From: Pseudanabaena sp. Salubria-1
GTDB lineage: Bacteria > Cyanobacteriota > Cyanobacteriia > Pseudanabaenales > Pseudanabaenaceae
NCBI GenBank assembly: GCA_023336205.1
Contig: JALQCR010000044.1
Location: 1-53,757 of the forward strand
DNA: 53,757 nt
Direction of reading: 5' to 3'
Numbering within the stretch: the first letter of the stretch is position 1; each line of letters opens with the position of its first letter. Both the position numbers and the translations under genes were made by a program. Shown one piece after another: positions 1 to 8,266 of this stretch. The notes under the pieces are model-generated. The model had not been told where the DNA came from, did not search any database, and saw nothing but the letters and a program-made list of their open reading frames with translations.

Positions 1-60
1 TTTAAATATAAAAAAAAAAAAAAACAAAAATCGGTGGGGGGGCCCCCCCCCCCCCCCCCC
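1..60. other. homopolymer contig end
   Basis: A long A run is followed by G and then C runs. This is low-information sequence of the kind produced at contig ends, and the opposite end is a G run. Treat it as a probable assembly or sequencing artefact. Confidence 0.8.
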
Positions 61-139
61 AACTCTTCTTTGAGTTTTGACTTAACTTCTCTGAACGTCT
101 ATAGCAGTGGGAGACTCTTTCCGAGAAATGTTCTTATTT

Positions 140-182
140 AAAAAATTGGTAAGGTGGATATTTCCTACCCTACCAATTTTTT
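140..182. terminator. hairpin with A/T-rich arms
   Basis: The arms AAAAAATTGGTA and TACCAATTTTTT are complementary around a loop of about 19 nt. It overlaps the stop codon of a short minus-strand reading frame and could terminate transcription in either direction. Confidence 0.5.
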
Positions 183-291
183 AGAAGAAATCACTAAGAT
201 GCGTTAAGAACTCAAATTCTTTTTTGGGCTTAATTCCTGAATAGATAAGTTTTGTTCTGTAGTCAATCAATTCACGCATTAGCTCAACCAT
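181..291 (-). CDS. short ORF or 3' gene remnant
   Basis: A 36-residue minus-strand frame beginning MVELMRELIDYRTKL and ending HLSDFF. The same frame continues upstream a little way to an in-frame stop without a better start, so this may be the C-terminal end of a decayed gene. It is followed at once by a hairpin. I do not recognise the family, and nothing in it shows a function. Confidence 0.3.
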   Translation of the reverse strand: MVELMRELIDYRTKLIYSGIKPKKEFEFLTHLSDFF

Positions 292-356
292 GATTCTGTA
301 ATCGTAAGGAAGTAGAAACTAATCGAACACACGATACTCTTTGGAGATTTCAGACC

Positions 357-956
357 ATGCAAAAACTTATCATAAGCTTCCTTTTTACAGCGTTTTCGAT
401 CGCGATCGCCTCCACAACATCAGTTACATCAATAAAGGCTCAAACTACGAGTGAGTACTTAGATGAGACAACTCCCCAAGTAATCGAAAAGATTGCTGGC
501 AATATTGTCACCTTCAAAAATGCTACGGGAGAATCGCACAATTACTTTGTTCCTAATTGGATGTTTGAGAAATACAATCTCAAGGTAGGGACTTCAGCTA
601 GTCTCTACAATCGCAACGTGACTCAGGGAGTCTATCGCGATCTGCATATCAACAATCGCTATATAGATTCAGTAAGTCAAGTGCTATCTGAAAGCATTGG
701 TGCTTTTGCACTTCACGATATTCGTAGGCATTGTATAGTTTCTGAAGGTCTTGCTACGGAGGATTTATATTCAGGTAAGAGGGTTTGGTTTAAAACTGAA
801 GGCTGCCCCACAACTATTCCTATCGTAGGATCGATGTCATTTTATCAATCCAAACCGATTGCAACTGTAGAAAATAAAGATCGCGATGCAGTTTTACCTT
901 TTACAACACCAGAAGCTATGAATCAAATCCCTTCAGAGTCCAATCAAAATAGATAG
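357..956 (+). CDS. secreted hypothetical protein
   Basis: 199 residues with an N-terminal signal peptide: MQK, then a hydrophobic stretch to about residue 25 and an Ala-rich cleavage region near SIKAQ. The mature part is soluble and rich in polar residues, with two cysteines (about 124 and 147) that could form a disulfide in the periplasm. I do not recognise the family. The gene stands alone, and downstream lies a palindrome between it and the convergent cryptochrome gene. The ATG is the first start after an upstream non-coding stretch and gives a good signal peptide. Confidence 0.7.
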   Translation: MQKLIISFLFTAFSIAIASTTSVTSIKAQTTSEYLDETTPQVIEKIAGNIVTFKNATGESHNYFVPNWMFEKYNLKVGTSASLYNRNVTQGVYRDLHINNRYIDSVSQVLSESIGAFALHDIRRHCIVSEGLATEDLYSGKRVWFKTEGCPTTIPIVGSMSFYQSKPIATVENKDRDAVLPFTTPEAMNQIPSESNQNR

Positions 957-970
957 AAATTCTACTGTGT

Positions 971-1017
971 TTATCCCAAAGCACAAAATAGCGTAGCCAT
1001 TTTGTGCTTTGGGATAA
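971..1017. repeat. palindrome, CACAAAAT family
   Basis: Nineteen-base arms TTATCCCAAAGCACAAAAT and its complement flank a loop containing GCGTAGCC. The inner part matches one hairpin of the three-hairpin elements near 31.7 and 37.8 kb. It lies between convergent genes, so it may also terminate transcription. Confidence 0.7.
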
Positions 1018-1060
1018 CTTCACTTTCGAGAATTGAAAATACAACTCAGCAAGGGGCGTA

Positions 1061-1093
1061 AATCCTCAAAGTGGCAATGTTATTTTGAGGATT
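1061..1093. terminator. weak intergenic hairpin
   Basis: AATCCTCAAA pairs with TTTTGAGGATT across a short loop, in the gap between convergent genes. It is a possible bidirectional terminator; nothing else supports that. Confidence 0.35.
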
Positions 1094-1148
1094 TGGATCA
1101 ATCGCTTAATAAAAATATGGAAGAGTTGAGATATCTATTCCACATCTA

Positions 1149-2630
1149 TCAAAGATAGACGGAATTATTATAAATTTCTTCATTTGCTTTTGCGGACGTA
1201 AACAAATCGACAACAGGATGGGGATAGTCAACCCCAAGACGAACATTAAAACGCTTCTGCTCAACTGCTAAAAGCTGCCAAGGTTGATGAATTTTAGTGG
1301 CAGGAATCTCCATAAGCTCTGGTAGCCAACGCTTGGCGTATTTCCCTTGCGGATCATAGTCCTTAGCTTGCTTATTGATATTAAAGAATCTAAAACCTCT
1401 CGCGTCATTACCAATCCCTGCGGTATAGTTCCAATTACCCCAATTACTGCAAGGATCGTAATCGATGAGTAGTGATTCAAACCATTCAGCACCCATTCGC
1501 CAATCTATACCAAGATTTTTGGTGAGAAAACTTGCTGCATTTTGACGACCACGATTGGACATAAAGCCTGTAGCTGCGAGTTCGCGCATATTTGCGTCAA
1601 CTAAGGGAAAGCCTGTATTTCCTGTTTGCCATAGCTCGAATCGTTTCCAATCTTGTTCCCAAGGTATATCTGTACCTCGTAAACCTGAACGATAAAATAA
1701 CTTATTACCGTGTTTTGCAGCCACAAAACGGAAATAATCGCGCCATAGGAGTTCAAAAATTAGCCAGTAAGTTGAGTCATTAGCTAGTCGATCGCATTCA
1801 TATTTTTTGACTTGAGCGGATATATAGCGCGGACTAATACAACCTAATGCTAACCAAGGGGAAAACTTAGAAGAATCATTAGCATGGAGCATTCCATTCC
1901 GAGTTTGCTTATAAACTTGCAAGCGATCGCTATCCCAAAAGTAATGCTCTAGTCTTTCCAGCGCTTTAGTCTCACCACCTTGAAATTGTAATACCGCGCG
2001 ATCGCATATTGCGGGTTCTTTAATTCCGAGCCTTGCTAAGTTAGGAATTTCACCGATATCAATATCTTCGGGCATAGTAGGAAGGTGATCGGGTGTGGGG
2101 AAAACTTCGCGAATTGTAAGATTGGCTTCAACTTGCTTACGAAAGTGCGTGAATAGTTCTGGAAGCTTTGCAATATCCCCAAAGGGCAAGTCTTCGAGAT
2201 GAATTAATGTGCTTCCCCAAAAGCTCTTGAAACCAACATTCTGCTCTTTGAGAATAGAACCTAGTTTCTTTTCTAAGTTTTTCTCCTCAGTGGGGACTTC
2301 TGCATGATAGTAAACCGCACCAATTTCTAGTTGATCAACTAGTTTAGGCAAAACTTGATCAGGATGACCGACGCGAACAATCAAATCAGAACTAAGCGAT
2401 CGCAAACTTTCCCGTAAATTTACGATACTTTCGATCAAAAATTTGGCGCGAAATGCTCCTGTTTTCTCAAAGCCAAAGGATGTCTCATCAAAATGTGTGG
2501 GATCAAAGCAATACAGAGGAAATATTTTTGCGCCCGTTTGCTGAGCTTCTTGAGATGCTCGATATAAGGTTTCGCAATCATGCGATCGCAAGTCATTGCG
2601 GAACCAAACTAAAATATTTTGCTTGTTCAT
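1149..2630 (-). CDS. cryptochrome DASH
   Basis: 493-residue member of the photolyase/cryptochrome family, a flavoprotein that binds FAD and probably an antenna pterin. The N-terminal alpha/beta domain opens with ILVWFRNDLRSHDCETL. The C-terminal FAD domain contains the conserved blocks LLWRDYFRF, TGFPLVDANMRELAATGFMSNR and WRMGAEWFESLLIDYDPCSNWGNW. The ending RFFNINKQAKDYDP is characteristic of the DASH clade rather than class I CPD photolyases. DASH proteins are known to repair CPDs in single-stranded DNA and may have light-signalling roles. Length is normal for the clade. The gene is a single transcription unit; a GC-cored palindrome lies just upstream of its start. Confidence 0.93.
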   Translation of the reverse strand: MNKQNILVWFRNDLRSHDCETLYRASQEAQQTGAKIFPLYCFDPTHFDETSFGFEKTGAFRAKFLIESIVNLRESLRSLSSDLIVRVGHPDQVLPKLVDQLEIGAVYYHAEVPTEEKNLEKKLGSILKEQNVGFKSFWGSTLIHLEDLPFGDIAKLPELFTHFRKQVEANLTIREVFPTPDHLPTMPEDIDIGEIPNLARLGIKEPAICDRAVLQFQGGETKALERLEHYFWDSDRLQVYKQTRNGMLHANDSSKFSPWLALGCISPRYISAQVKKYECDRLANDSTYWLIFELLWRDYFRFVAAKHGNKLFYRSGLRGTDIPWEQDWKRFELWQTGNTGFPLVDANMRELAATGFMSNRGRQNAASFLTKNLGIDWRMGAEWFESLLIDYDPCSNWGNWNYTAGIGNDARGFRFFNINKQAKDYDPQGKYAKRWLPELMEIPATKIHQPWQLLAVEQKRFNVRLGVDYPHPVVDLFTSAKANEEIYNNSVYL

Positions 2631-2660
2631 ATCAGAATCTTATTTAATTTGCGTGCAATT

Positions 2661-2701
2661 AAAAGAGTAACGGCGGCGCAAAGCGCCGCCGTTACTCTTT
2701 T
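2661..2701. repeat. GC-core palindrome
   Basis: Perfect 19-base arms flank an AAA loop. The core is GGCGGCGC-AAA-GCGCCGCC and the outer arm is AAAAGAGTAAC. It belongs to the palindrome family seen throughout the window and lies between the cryptochrome start and the end of the permease gene. Confidence 0.85.
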
Positions 2702-2708
2702 ATATAGA

Positions 2709-3668
2709 TTAGCGTTCAACTATTTGGAACTGGCGATTGAGTAAATTCATACTTGCGGAAATGGTCAAACTCATGGCGAGATATACTCCCATGATAATCA
2801 GAATCACGTTTACAGGTCTTCCAGTTTGATTAATTGTCGTAGATGCTATTCGATAAATATCGGTATAACCAATCGCGATCGCTAGACTAGAATTTTTAGC
2901 AATGTTTACATATTGACTAGTCAGTGATGGAATAATTACGCGCAATGCTTGCGGCAAAACAATTTTTCGCATTGTTTGGAAGTTACTTAACCCCAAAGCT
3001 TTAGCCGCTTCCGTTTGACCTCTAGGAACCGATAGGATTCCCCCACGCACAATTTCAGCAATAAAGGCACTGGAAAACATAGTTAAGCCTAAGACTAGAG
3101 CACAAAACTCCGAACTCAAAGTCATTTTCAAGGCAGCGATCGTGATGCCATCTTTAGCAAGAGTTGCAAATCCCAACGAGATGCGATCGCTAGCAGATGG
3201 AAGCGTCAAAAAGATTGCTGAGTACCAAAAAAACAGTTGCAATAGTAGCGGAGTATTACGTAGAATTTCCACATAAACCCGTGCAAGTTGTTTGACTAAC
3301 CAATTATTTGACAACCTCGAAACTCCAACCGTTACTCCGACAACTGTGGCGGAAATAATACTGACAGCGATCGCCTTCAAAGAATTCAGCAATCCGACCT
3401 GCAAAGCAGCTGTGTAACTATCTGAAGCCTTGTAAGGAAATGGTGAATCGGCAATGTCAAAGGAAGCAGGATCGCTGAGAAAGTCAAAACTAATCGCTAG
3501 CCCTGAATTTCGCATATTTCTAGCGAGTGTGTTCCATGCCAAAATGCTGCAAGTAATCACGATCGCTAAAAAAATTAACTGGGCGATCGTCCGCCAATTC
3601 CAAAAATTTGTCTTTAAATTTTTTAGCCAACTTGTTGCGAACTTCGTATTACTTGCAGACATTGCCAA
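2709..3668 (-). CDS. polar amino acid ABC transporter permease
   Basis: 319-residue inner-membrane permease of the His/Glu/Gln/Arg/opine type. Several hydrophobic segments are visible. The EAA-type cytoplasmic loop reads GQTEAAKALGLSNFQTMRKI and contacts the ATPase subunit. An N-terminal TM segment and a long periplasmic insertion (about residues 55-90) resemble AapQ/BztB/NatG-type first permeases, which normally pair with a second permease, a binding protein and an ATPase. None of those partners is in the window, so this is an orphan here. Downstream is a palindrome. The cyanobacterial N-II permease NatG is the closest comparison, but I cannot assign the symbol. Confidence 0.88.
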   Translation of the reverse strand: MAMSASNTKFATSWLKNLKTNFWNWRTIAQLIFLAIVITCSILAWNTLARNMRNSGLAISFDFLSDPASFDIADSPFPYKASDSYTAALQVGLLNSLKAIAVSIISATVVGVTVGVSRLSNNWLVKQLARVYVEILRNTPLLLQLFFWYSAIFLTLPSASDRISLGFATLAKDGITIAALKMTLSSEFCALVLGLTMFSSAFIAEIVRGGILSVPRGQTEAAKALGLSNFQTMRKIVLPQALRVIIPSLTSQYVNIAKNSSLAIAIGYTDIYRIASTTINQTGRPVNVILIIMGVYLAMSLTISASMNLLNRQFQIVER

Positions 3669-3802
3669 AATCGCTCCTAAAACGCACTTTTAATCTAGGG
3701 ATTTAGATCAGCTTACATTCTATTTTATTTTGTTGCGATCGCGATCCAGTCATTCCCACCCCTACAATAAAAGTGGCGGCGCTTTTATTTCGTGGTTTAT
3801 AT

Positions 3803-3963
3803 CTTAGAACCCATTTAAGAATTATATGATACTTGGAATTTCGTTTAAAGCTCTAGGTGTCTAGCCCCCTAAATCCCCCAATTCTGGGGGACTTAAATAT
3901 GGTTCCCCCCAGAATTGGGGGGCTAGGGGGGCAAAAACTACAATTCTTAAATGGGTTCTTAGG
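3803..3963. repeat. 160-bp inverted-repeat element with C5/G6 tracts
   Basis: Outer arms CTTAGAACCCATTTAAGAATT and AATTCTTAAATGGGTTCTTAG are near-perfect complements. Inside is a second pair built from CCCCCAATTCTGGGGG-type tracts. It fills the gap upstream of the orphan permease and resembles a MITE. A smaller C-tract relative lies at 35393-35476. Confidence 0.7.
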
Positions 3964-3975
3964 CAAGCTAGGCTA

Positions 3976-5265
3976 TCATGAACGAGATTCTTGATAGCCT
4001 AGCTTGCTTAAGATTCGTTGCGATCGCAGTTCAGCTTGTTCGTTTCCAAATCCAAAGTTGTTAGGCATTTTCCCCATATTTTTGATTCGCCATTGCTCGA
4101 TCTTATAATCGATTTCCGATCGCTTTGATATCAGTTGCGCATTATCTAAACTCGGATCAATATCAATCTGAAGCGTTCCAGACAGTAACTTAGCAATTGA
4201 CGTACAGTAGTAACTAGGGTATTCCTTAATTTCGCCGATGCCTCTGCCAGAACGAATAAAAGTTAAGAAGTTTTCAATTCGCTCCAGACCATACTGAATA
4301 TCGTCCAAAAACATCTGTAGCCATTGTTGGGGATTGTAGGGATACAAAGCGACTAAAATAGTTGTTTTTGTATTTTCTTGCATATCGACTTCATCACCTG
4401 CTGCGGTAAGAAAGTGCGATCGTCCTCGACAACTCCAATCTGCGATTCTTAGTAATCCTGAAAAATGGTCAAACTCATTGCCAAATACTTCGATTAAATC
4501 GCGATTTCCAGATTTCTTTAGCAAGACAATAAATTCAGGTGGTAATTGACTCCAAAATTCCGCAGAATTATTTGCCATTACTGCTTCAATAGTCCAATAA
4601 TATTCTAAACGTTCCCATTTGCCACCATTGCCAACCTCCAGTAAAAACGTGCGATAAGCTTTAGGTAATCGAATGTTATGTTGTTGTTCAATCGATCGTA
4701 GTTTTTCTTCAGAGCCAATTGGCGGATTCAGGGATATCTTTGTGAACTCATCATAGGGATCGAGCTGAAGAAGACGGTTCAGAGTCAAATGAATCCTTTC
4801 AGACATCGTCAACCATCGCTCTAGCGGCAATTGGTTCCCAAAGTGGCGCTCCACTGCAAAAATGTCTTTGCCATAAACCTGAACTCGAAATCGAGGCTCA
4901 TTATTTTTATAGGGAATTCTGTCGGTATGGTGTTCTATATTAAGCTGACGCAGCACCTGACCTATCGCCTCAGATTCTGATTGGGTATTAAAGAAGCCCA
5001 CGAGATGATTGTGGCGAATGCCTGTGATTAGGCGATACATAAACTCGCAAGCTTTGGCTTCATCGGACGATTCAAATAGCACATCCTGCACATTTCCTCT
5101 TTCAGCATAAACTACTCGCCATAGTGTTCCTGATTGAATCAAACAAAATTCATCGTCCCCTGTCTGCCGAATTTGATATTGAGTACATCCTTCACCCCAA
5201 AGTTTGAGATCAAGCAATTCTGCGTTTAAGTCGTAGTTATCCCACATAGATATTTTTAATCGCAA
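3976..5265 (-). CDS. SMI1/KNR4 domain protein
   Basis: 429 residues. An SMI1/KNR4 (SUKH) domain begins near residue 180, with the motif EEKLRSIEQQHNIRLPKAYRTFLLEVGNGGKW: the usual charged helix, then LP.yr.FLl..NGG. The flanking N- and C-terminal regions are not recognised. In bacteria SUKH proteins are often immunity proteins against polymorphic toxins; applying that here is inference, as no toxin is adjacent. Its start overlaps the stop of the upstream 117-residue gene by 10 bases, so the two are probably translationally coupled. Confidence 0.75.
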   Translation of the reverse strand: MRLKISMWDNYDLNAELLDLKLWGEGCTQYQIRQTGDDEFCLIQSGTLWRVVYAERGNVQDVLFESSDEAKACEFMYRLITGIRHNHLVGFFNTQSESEAIGQVLRQLNIEHHTDRIPYKNNEPRFRVQVYGKDIFAVERHFGNQLPLERWLTMSERIHLTLNRLLQLDPYDEFTKISLNPPIGSEEKLRSIEQQHNIRLPKAYRTFLLEVGNGGKWERLEYYWTIEAVMANNSAEFWSQLPPEFIVLLKKSGNRDLIEVFGNEFDHFSGLLRIADWSCRGRSHFLTAAGDEVDMQENTKTTILVALYPYNPQQWLQMFLDDIQYGLERIENFLTFIRSGRGIGEIKEYPSYYCTSIAKLLSGTLQIDIDPSLDNAQLISKRSEIDYKIEQWRIKNMGKMPNNFGFGNEQAELRSQRILSKLGYQESRS

Positions 5266-5609
5266 TCACTACAGATCTGTCGGGAAAAGCCATGAGCAAC
5301 ATTACCTTCAAAGACTTCCTTTAGCCACTTGCAAAAATCAATCGGTGAATCAATGTGATAGACCACGCCAAAACTCGCGATCGCAATATCAGTCGAAGCA
5401 GAAAGTTCTTTTAATTCTTTTAGCCATTCCAAACATTCCAGAAATGACATTGGCTTGTCATACCATTCTACAGCTAGAAATTTCATGGTTGTTTGATTGT
5501 GGATAAATACCTGATGGACAATCCCAGCATTTAGATCCATATTTGAAGGCTCATTCATAATGTCATGCTGCGGTATTTCCACTACAGTTGATACGTCTAC
5601 AAAATACAA
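5256..5609 (-). CDS. hypothetical protein upstream of SMI1/KNR4 gene
   Basis: 117 residues, acidic, no signal peptide or membrane segment. The C-terminus is cysteine-rich (RQICSDCD). It overlaps the SMI1/KNR4 gene by 10 bases and lies 38 bases downstream of the small membrane-protein gene, so the three look like an operon. Internal ATGs at codons 18 and 24 are possible alternative starts. I do not recognise the family; the context suggests an accessory or immunity-type protein. Confidence 0.6.
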   Translation of the reverse strand: MYFVDVSTVVEIPQHDIMNEPSNMDLNAGIVHQVFIHNQTTMKFLAVEWYDKPMSFLECLEWLKELKELSASTDIAIASFGVVYHIDSPIDFCKWLKEVFEGNVAHGFSRQICSDCD

Positions 5610-5647
5610 TGGGCTTTGAACAGTTTTTCTGTTTTTTTACTTTCTCA

Positions 5648-6073
5648 TCATTTTTTTATTCGCTTCAAAAGTTGATTGCGGATAATTTTGAGAAGGATAC
5701 CGATCGCAATAGCGATCGCTCCGACTAACAATAGCTCTTTGTGCATCAGTTCGTTTTCAAAGGAAAACCAGCCATAACATTTGCCATCGCAATTTGTGAG
5801 GGGAGGAGCAAACCAAGGGCGGTCGCGATAGCTCCAATATCCTTGAGCTCCCAACAAAATCAGACCGATCGCTAACCACGAAAATCCAATATCTTGCCAA
5901 AGCTTTCCATTTGACAGCAAAAAAAGTGCGATCGGGGCAATGATTAGCCCTAATACAAAGTAGTTATGATATTCGCTACTGATGGTTGCTCCTTGATGTG
6001 TCCATATGCCAATGATCGTTGCAAGTGTTGCCATGATCATGGCAATGCTAAAAGCCAAGTAAGATTTAAACAT
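5648..6073 (-). CDS. small four-TM membrane protein, promoter displaced by IS
   Basis: 141 residues with about four hydrophobic helices (residues 4-22, 37-54, 61-80 and 112-130), a loop with paired cysteines NCDGKCYGW, and a basic C-terminal tail. It is first in a probable operon with the 117-residue and SMI1/KNR4 genes. The insertion sequence ends 8 bases before the ATG, so any original ribosome-binding site and promoter have been separated from it. The remaining 8-base leader is pure A/T with no Shine-Dalgarno sequence. Family unknown. Confidence 0.6.
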   Translation of the reverse strand: MFKSYLAFSIAMIMATLATIIGIWTHQGATISSEYHNYFVLGLIIAPIALFLLSNGKLWQDIGFSWLAIGLILLGAQGYWSYRDRPWFAPPLTNCDGKCYGWFSFENELMHKELLLVGAIAIAIGILLKIIRNQLLKRIKK

Positions 6074-6081
6074 ATTATATT

Positions 6082-7171
6082 TAGGACTTACGCAAGAGCC
6101 ATAGGGATAGAAGGATGCTTGAGTTGGGATTTTAAATAATCAGACAAAAGTCCAAATTTAAGTTGGTAGATAGTGTTACCAACTTGAAAAGCTAAACGCT
6201 TAAGATGATGCCAAACAAGCATGGCACAGGCGATATGATTACGCTGAATTCTGGACTTGCGGCACTGGCAAGCCTGAATACCCGTCAATTGTTTGAGTTC
6301 ACGATGAAATTCCTCAATATTCCACCTAATGGAGCAAATAGCTTGTGCTTCAGGGGTATAGTCTTGAGTTAAGTCGTTAGTCACGACATATTCTGTCCTG
6401 CTGGAAGAAACAGTGACCCAGAATAGTTTCACCTTTTTGTCTTTGGGGAATTTATTGATTTTGATCAATTTCCCCTGCAATAATTCTTGCTCAGACCAAG
6501 TTAGCTGGTCAATCCGCTTATATTTTTCTACTCCACCACTATCATCGACTAAACGATTCGACTTGAGTGGACAGTAATAGATCTTACCGAGGTTATCAAT
6601 TTCTGCCATTAATCTTTGCGTGGCATACCAACTATCCATCAACACGGTTTGAAAGGGTAGTTGTTTGCTATAGACTAATCCTTGCAACATATCGGATACA
6701 TGGTCTAGTTTGCTTTTACCATCGCCTTTGGGGTCATAAATCCGATAGTCTACTAGCCAAAATTCATGCCGTTTGAAATTGACATAGATACAGGTGACTA
6801 TCCCGATTCCTTGGACAACTCCATGCTCGTTACCACTGTATTGTCTTTGTGCCATCTCAATCTGCTTAGCATGACGTTTGTCTAAAACTGTGTCATCAAA
6901 CAGCACGTACATGTACTTGGCTTCATCGGTAACGATAGTTGGTTCTACATTTTGCCAGAGTATCCTTGGGGTTAGTTTTTGTCCTCTCATGTATCGGTTG
7001 ATTTGGTCGTGACTGTATCCCTCTATGTGTTCAGCTAAGTTTGTGATCGTATAGTTTATCTGGCTACTCAGTAGATACTGGCAATAGTCTAAGGTGCTAA
7101 ATTTCTTTGACATTTGGCTTTGCCTAACTCTTCTTCTTTTTTACCTCTTTTTGCGCGTTGCGTAAGTCCTA
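6082..7171. mobile_element. IS element, IS701/IS4-like, 1090 bp
   Basis: The ends are perfect 14-base inverted repeats, TAGGACTTACGCAA and TTGCGTAAGTCCTA. They are flanked by a direct duplication ATATT (6077-6081 and 7172-7176). One full-length DDE transposase gene fills it. Insertion separated the operon 3976-6073 from its upstream region. Confidence 0.88.
6088..7113 (-). CDS. DDE transposase, IS701/IS4-like
   Basis: 341 residues. Catalytic blocks are visible: first Asp in YVLFDDTVLDK, second Asp in TVLMDSWYATQRLMAE, and Glu in RWNIEEFHRELKQLTGIQ, where the E-x6-K spacing is typical of the IS4 clan. The stop codon lies inside the left terminal repeat. The frame is intact and ends are perfect, so the element may still be active. 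The assignment to IS701 rather than another IS4-related group is uncertain without a database search. Confidence 0.85.
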   Translation of the reverse strand: MSKKFSTLDYCQYLLSSQINYTITNLAEHIEGYSHDQINRYMRGQKLTPRILWQNVEPTIVTDEAKYMYVLFDDTVLDKRHAKQIEMAQRQYSGNEHGVVQGIGIVTCIYVNFKRHEFWLVDYRIYDPKGDGKSKLDHVSDMLQGLVYSKQLPFQTVLMDSWYATQRLMAEIDNLGKIYYCPLKSNRLVDDSGGVEKYKRIDQLTWSEQELLQGKLIKINKFPKDKKVKLFWVTVSSSRTEYVVTNDLTQDYTPEAQAICSIRWNIEEFHRELKQLTGIQACQCRKSRIQRNHIACAMLVWHHLKRLAFQVGNTIYQLKFGLLSDYLKSQLKHPSIPMALA

Positions 7172-7243
7172 ATATTTTGAGTTAAATAATCTGACTTAAC
7201 TTTGTTCATAAAGTTTCGCACCTTGTATTAACTTCTGGAAGAC

Positions 7244-7288
7244 GATTTTGGTATTTCCAGCGCCTTTGGCGCTGGAAATACCAAAATC
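7244..7288. repeat. palindrome with GGCGC core
   Basis: Perfect 21-base arms: GATTTTGGTATTTCCAGCGC plus one C, and the complement, around a TTT loop. It touches the stop codon of the 165-residue gene, so it may serve as its terminator. A sister copy with nearly the same arms is at 37915-37962. Confidence 0.85.
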
Positions 7289-7784
7289 AGTCATTACATA
7301 GAATACAGCCTCCATCATGTTTATATACTTTATGCTTGGGGCATAGAATAAACATCTTAGGCTCGCTTACATAACCCCATATTTCAGAGATTTGATTGCA
7401 TCGATCCTGAATCTCAAATGCTTTAATGAGAATGCGAAAGTTTTCTAGAGATGTAAAAACCCATTCTTTATGCGGCTCATAATCAAGGATCTCCCAACCC
7501 ATCTGACATGTTGTTGAATCAATGACTTGCAGAATAAAGCGCTTCTGCTCATCAAAGTCTTCTTGAACCCAAGGTAGTTCACTTACGTCAAATCCAACTA
7601 AACCCAGACCAAAAACACCTTGATCATGAGATGCAAACCATACAGCTATTTTTCGTTGCAGATCGTTTTTAGCAAGAATTGAAGCTGCGATCGCGATGAC
7701 AGAGATGAAGACTGAAGTCAAGCCATTATTCATTTGTACCGAATGAAGATCAGGTCTTTTTTCGTAACTAATTGAATTTGACAT
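7287..7784 (-). CDS. hypothetical protein with C-terminal Cys/His knuckle
   Basis: 165 residues. The C-terminus reads CPKHKVYKHDGGCILC, a Cys-x2-His...Cys-x2-Cys arrangement that could bind zinc. A short hydrophobic stretch near residues 26-39 (FISVIAIAASILAK) is too short to be convincing as a TM helix. It precedes the IS on the same strand as the SMI1/KNR4 operon, so it may originally have headed that transcription unit. I do not recognise the family. Confidence 0.6.
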   Translation of the reverse strand: MSNSISYEKRPDLHSVQMNNGLTSVFISVIAIAASILAKNDLQRKIAVWFASHDQGVFGLGLVGFDVSELPWVQEDFDEQKRFILQVIDSTTCQMGWEILDYEPHKEWVFTSLENFRILIKAFEIQDRCNQISEIWGYVSEPKMFILCPKHKVYKHDGGCILCND

Positions 7785-7909
7785 CAGTTTTTACTTGCCT
7801 TTATTCCCTAGACACAGTTATAGTTCCGTGTGATCGGCGATCGCACTATATTCATGAGTTATGTTAGCTTTATGTTATGTAATTTTATGACTAGAACTGA
7901 GGCTAAGCC

Positions 7910-8197
7910 ATGTTAACTGTAGAAGCTTCTACACAAATAAATGTTAGACAGGCTTTAATTCAAGAAATCGATCAGACTTCAGATTCTCTTTTAAACGAAG
8001 TTCTGGACTTTCTTTTGTTTGTTAAAGCAAAACATTCACCAGTAAAGCTGGACATACAAACAGATTTTGGCGAATTAGTAGAAGATTATGACGATCCTAA
8101 AGAAAAAGTGTTAGAAGATCTTCGTCAGTCTTTAGAAGATGCTAAAGCAGGTCGAGTTCACGATATTTCTGAACTTTGGGATGGGATTAATGTCTAG
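7910..8197 (+). CDS. antitoxin of a type II TA pair (DUF2281-like)
   Basis: 95 residues. The middle has the SLLNEVLDFLLFVKAKH pattern common to small VapB/DUF2281-like antitoxins. The acidic C-terminal half (LEDLRQSLEDAKAGRVHDISELWDGI) is the usual toxin-binding tail. The stop overlaps the start of a RelE/ParE-type toxin gene (ATG at 8190), a classic coupled TA arrangement. The toxin is split by nested IS elements immediately afterwards and resumes at 13459, so this antitoxin is now orphaned. An uncoupled antitoxin should be tolerated by the cell. Confidence 0.8.
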   Translation: MLTVEASTQINVRQALIQEIDQTSDSLLNEVLDFLLFVKAKHSPVKLDIQTDFGELVEDYDDPKEKVLEDLRQSLEDAKAGRVHDISELWDGINV

Positions 8198-8205
8198 TGA
8201 TGATT
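8190..8205 (+). pseudogene. first codons of interrupted RelE/ParE toxin
   Basis: ATG at 8190 overlaps the antitoxin stop. It encodes M-S-S-D-D before the ISL3 element begins at 8206. The last 8 bases (TGATGATT) are the target duplication, repeated at 13451-13458 where the gene resumes. Confidence 0.75.
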
Positions 8206-8266
8206 GGCTCTTCTGGGTTTGAGGGGATTAATGTATAATGAAGCACAAAGATAAGTGGTGACAGGT

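Noticed and set aside
1..60. G/C tract as a possible structural or G-quadruplex element
   Set aside because: It is at the extreme contig end and mirrors the poly-G at the other end; an artefact is much more likely.
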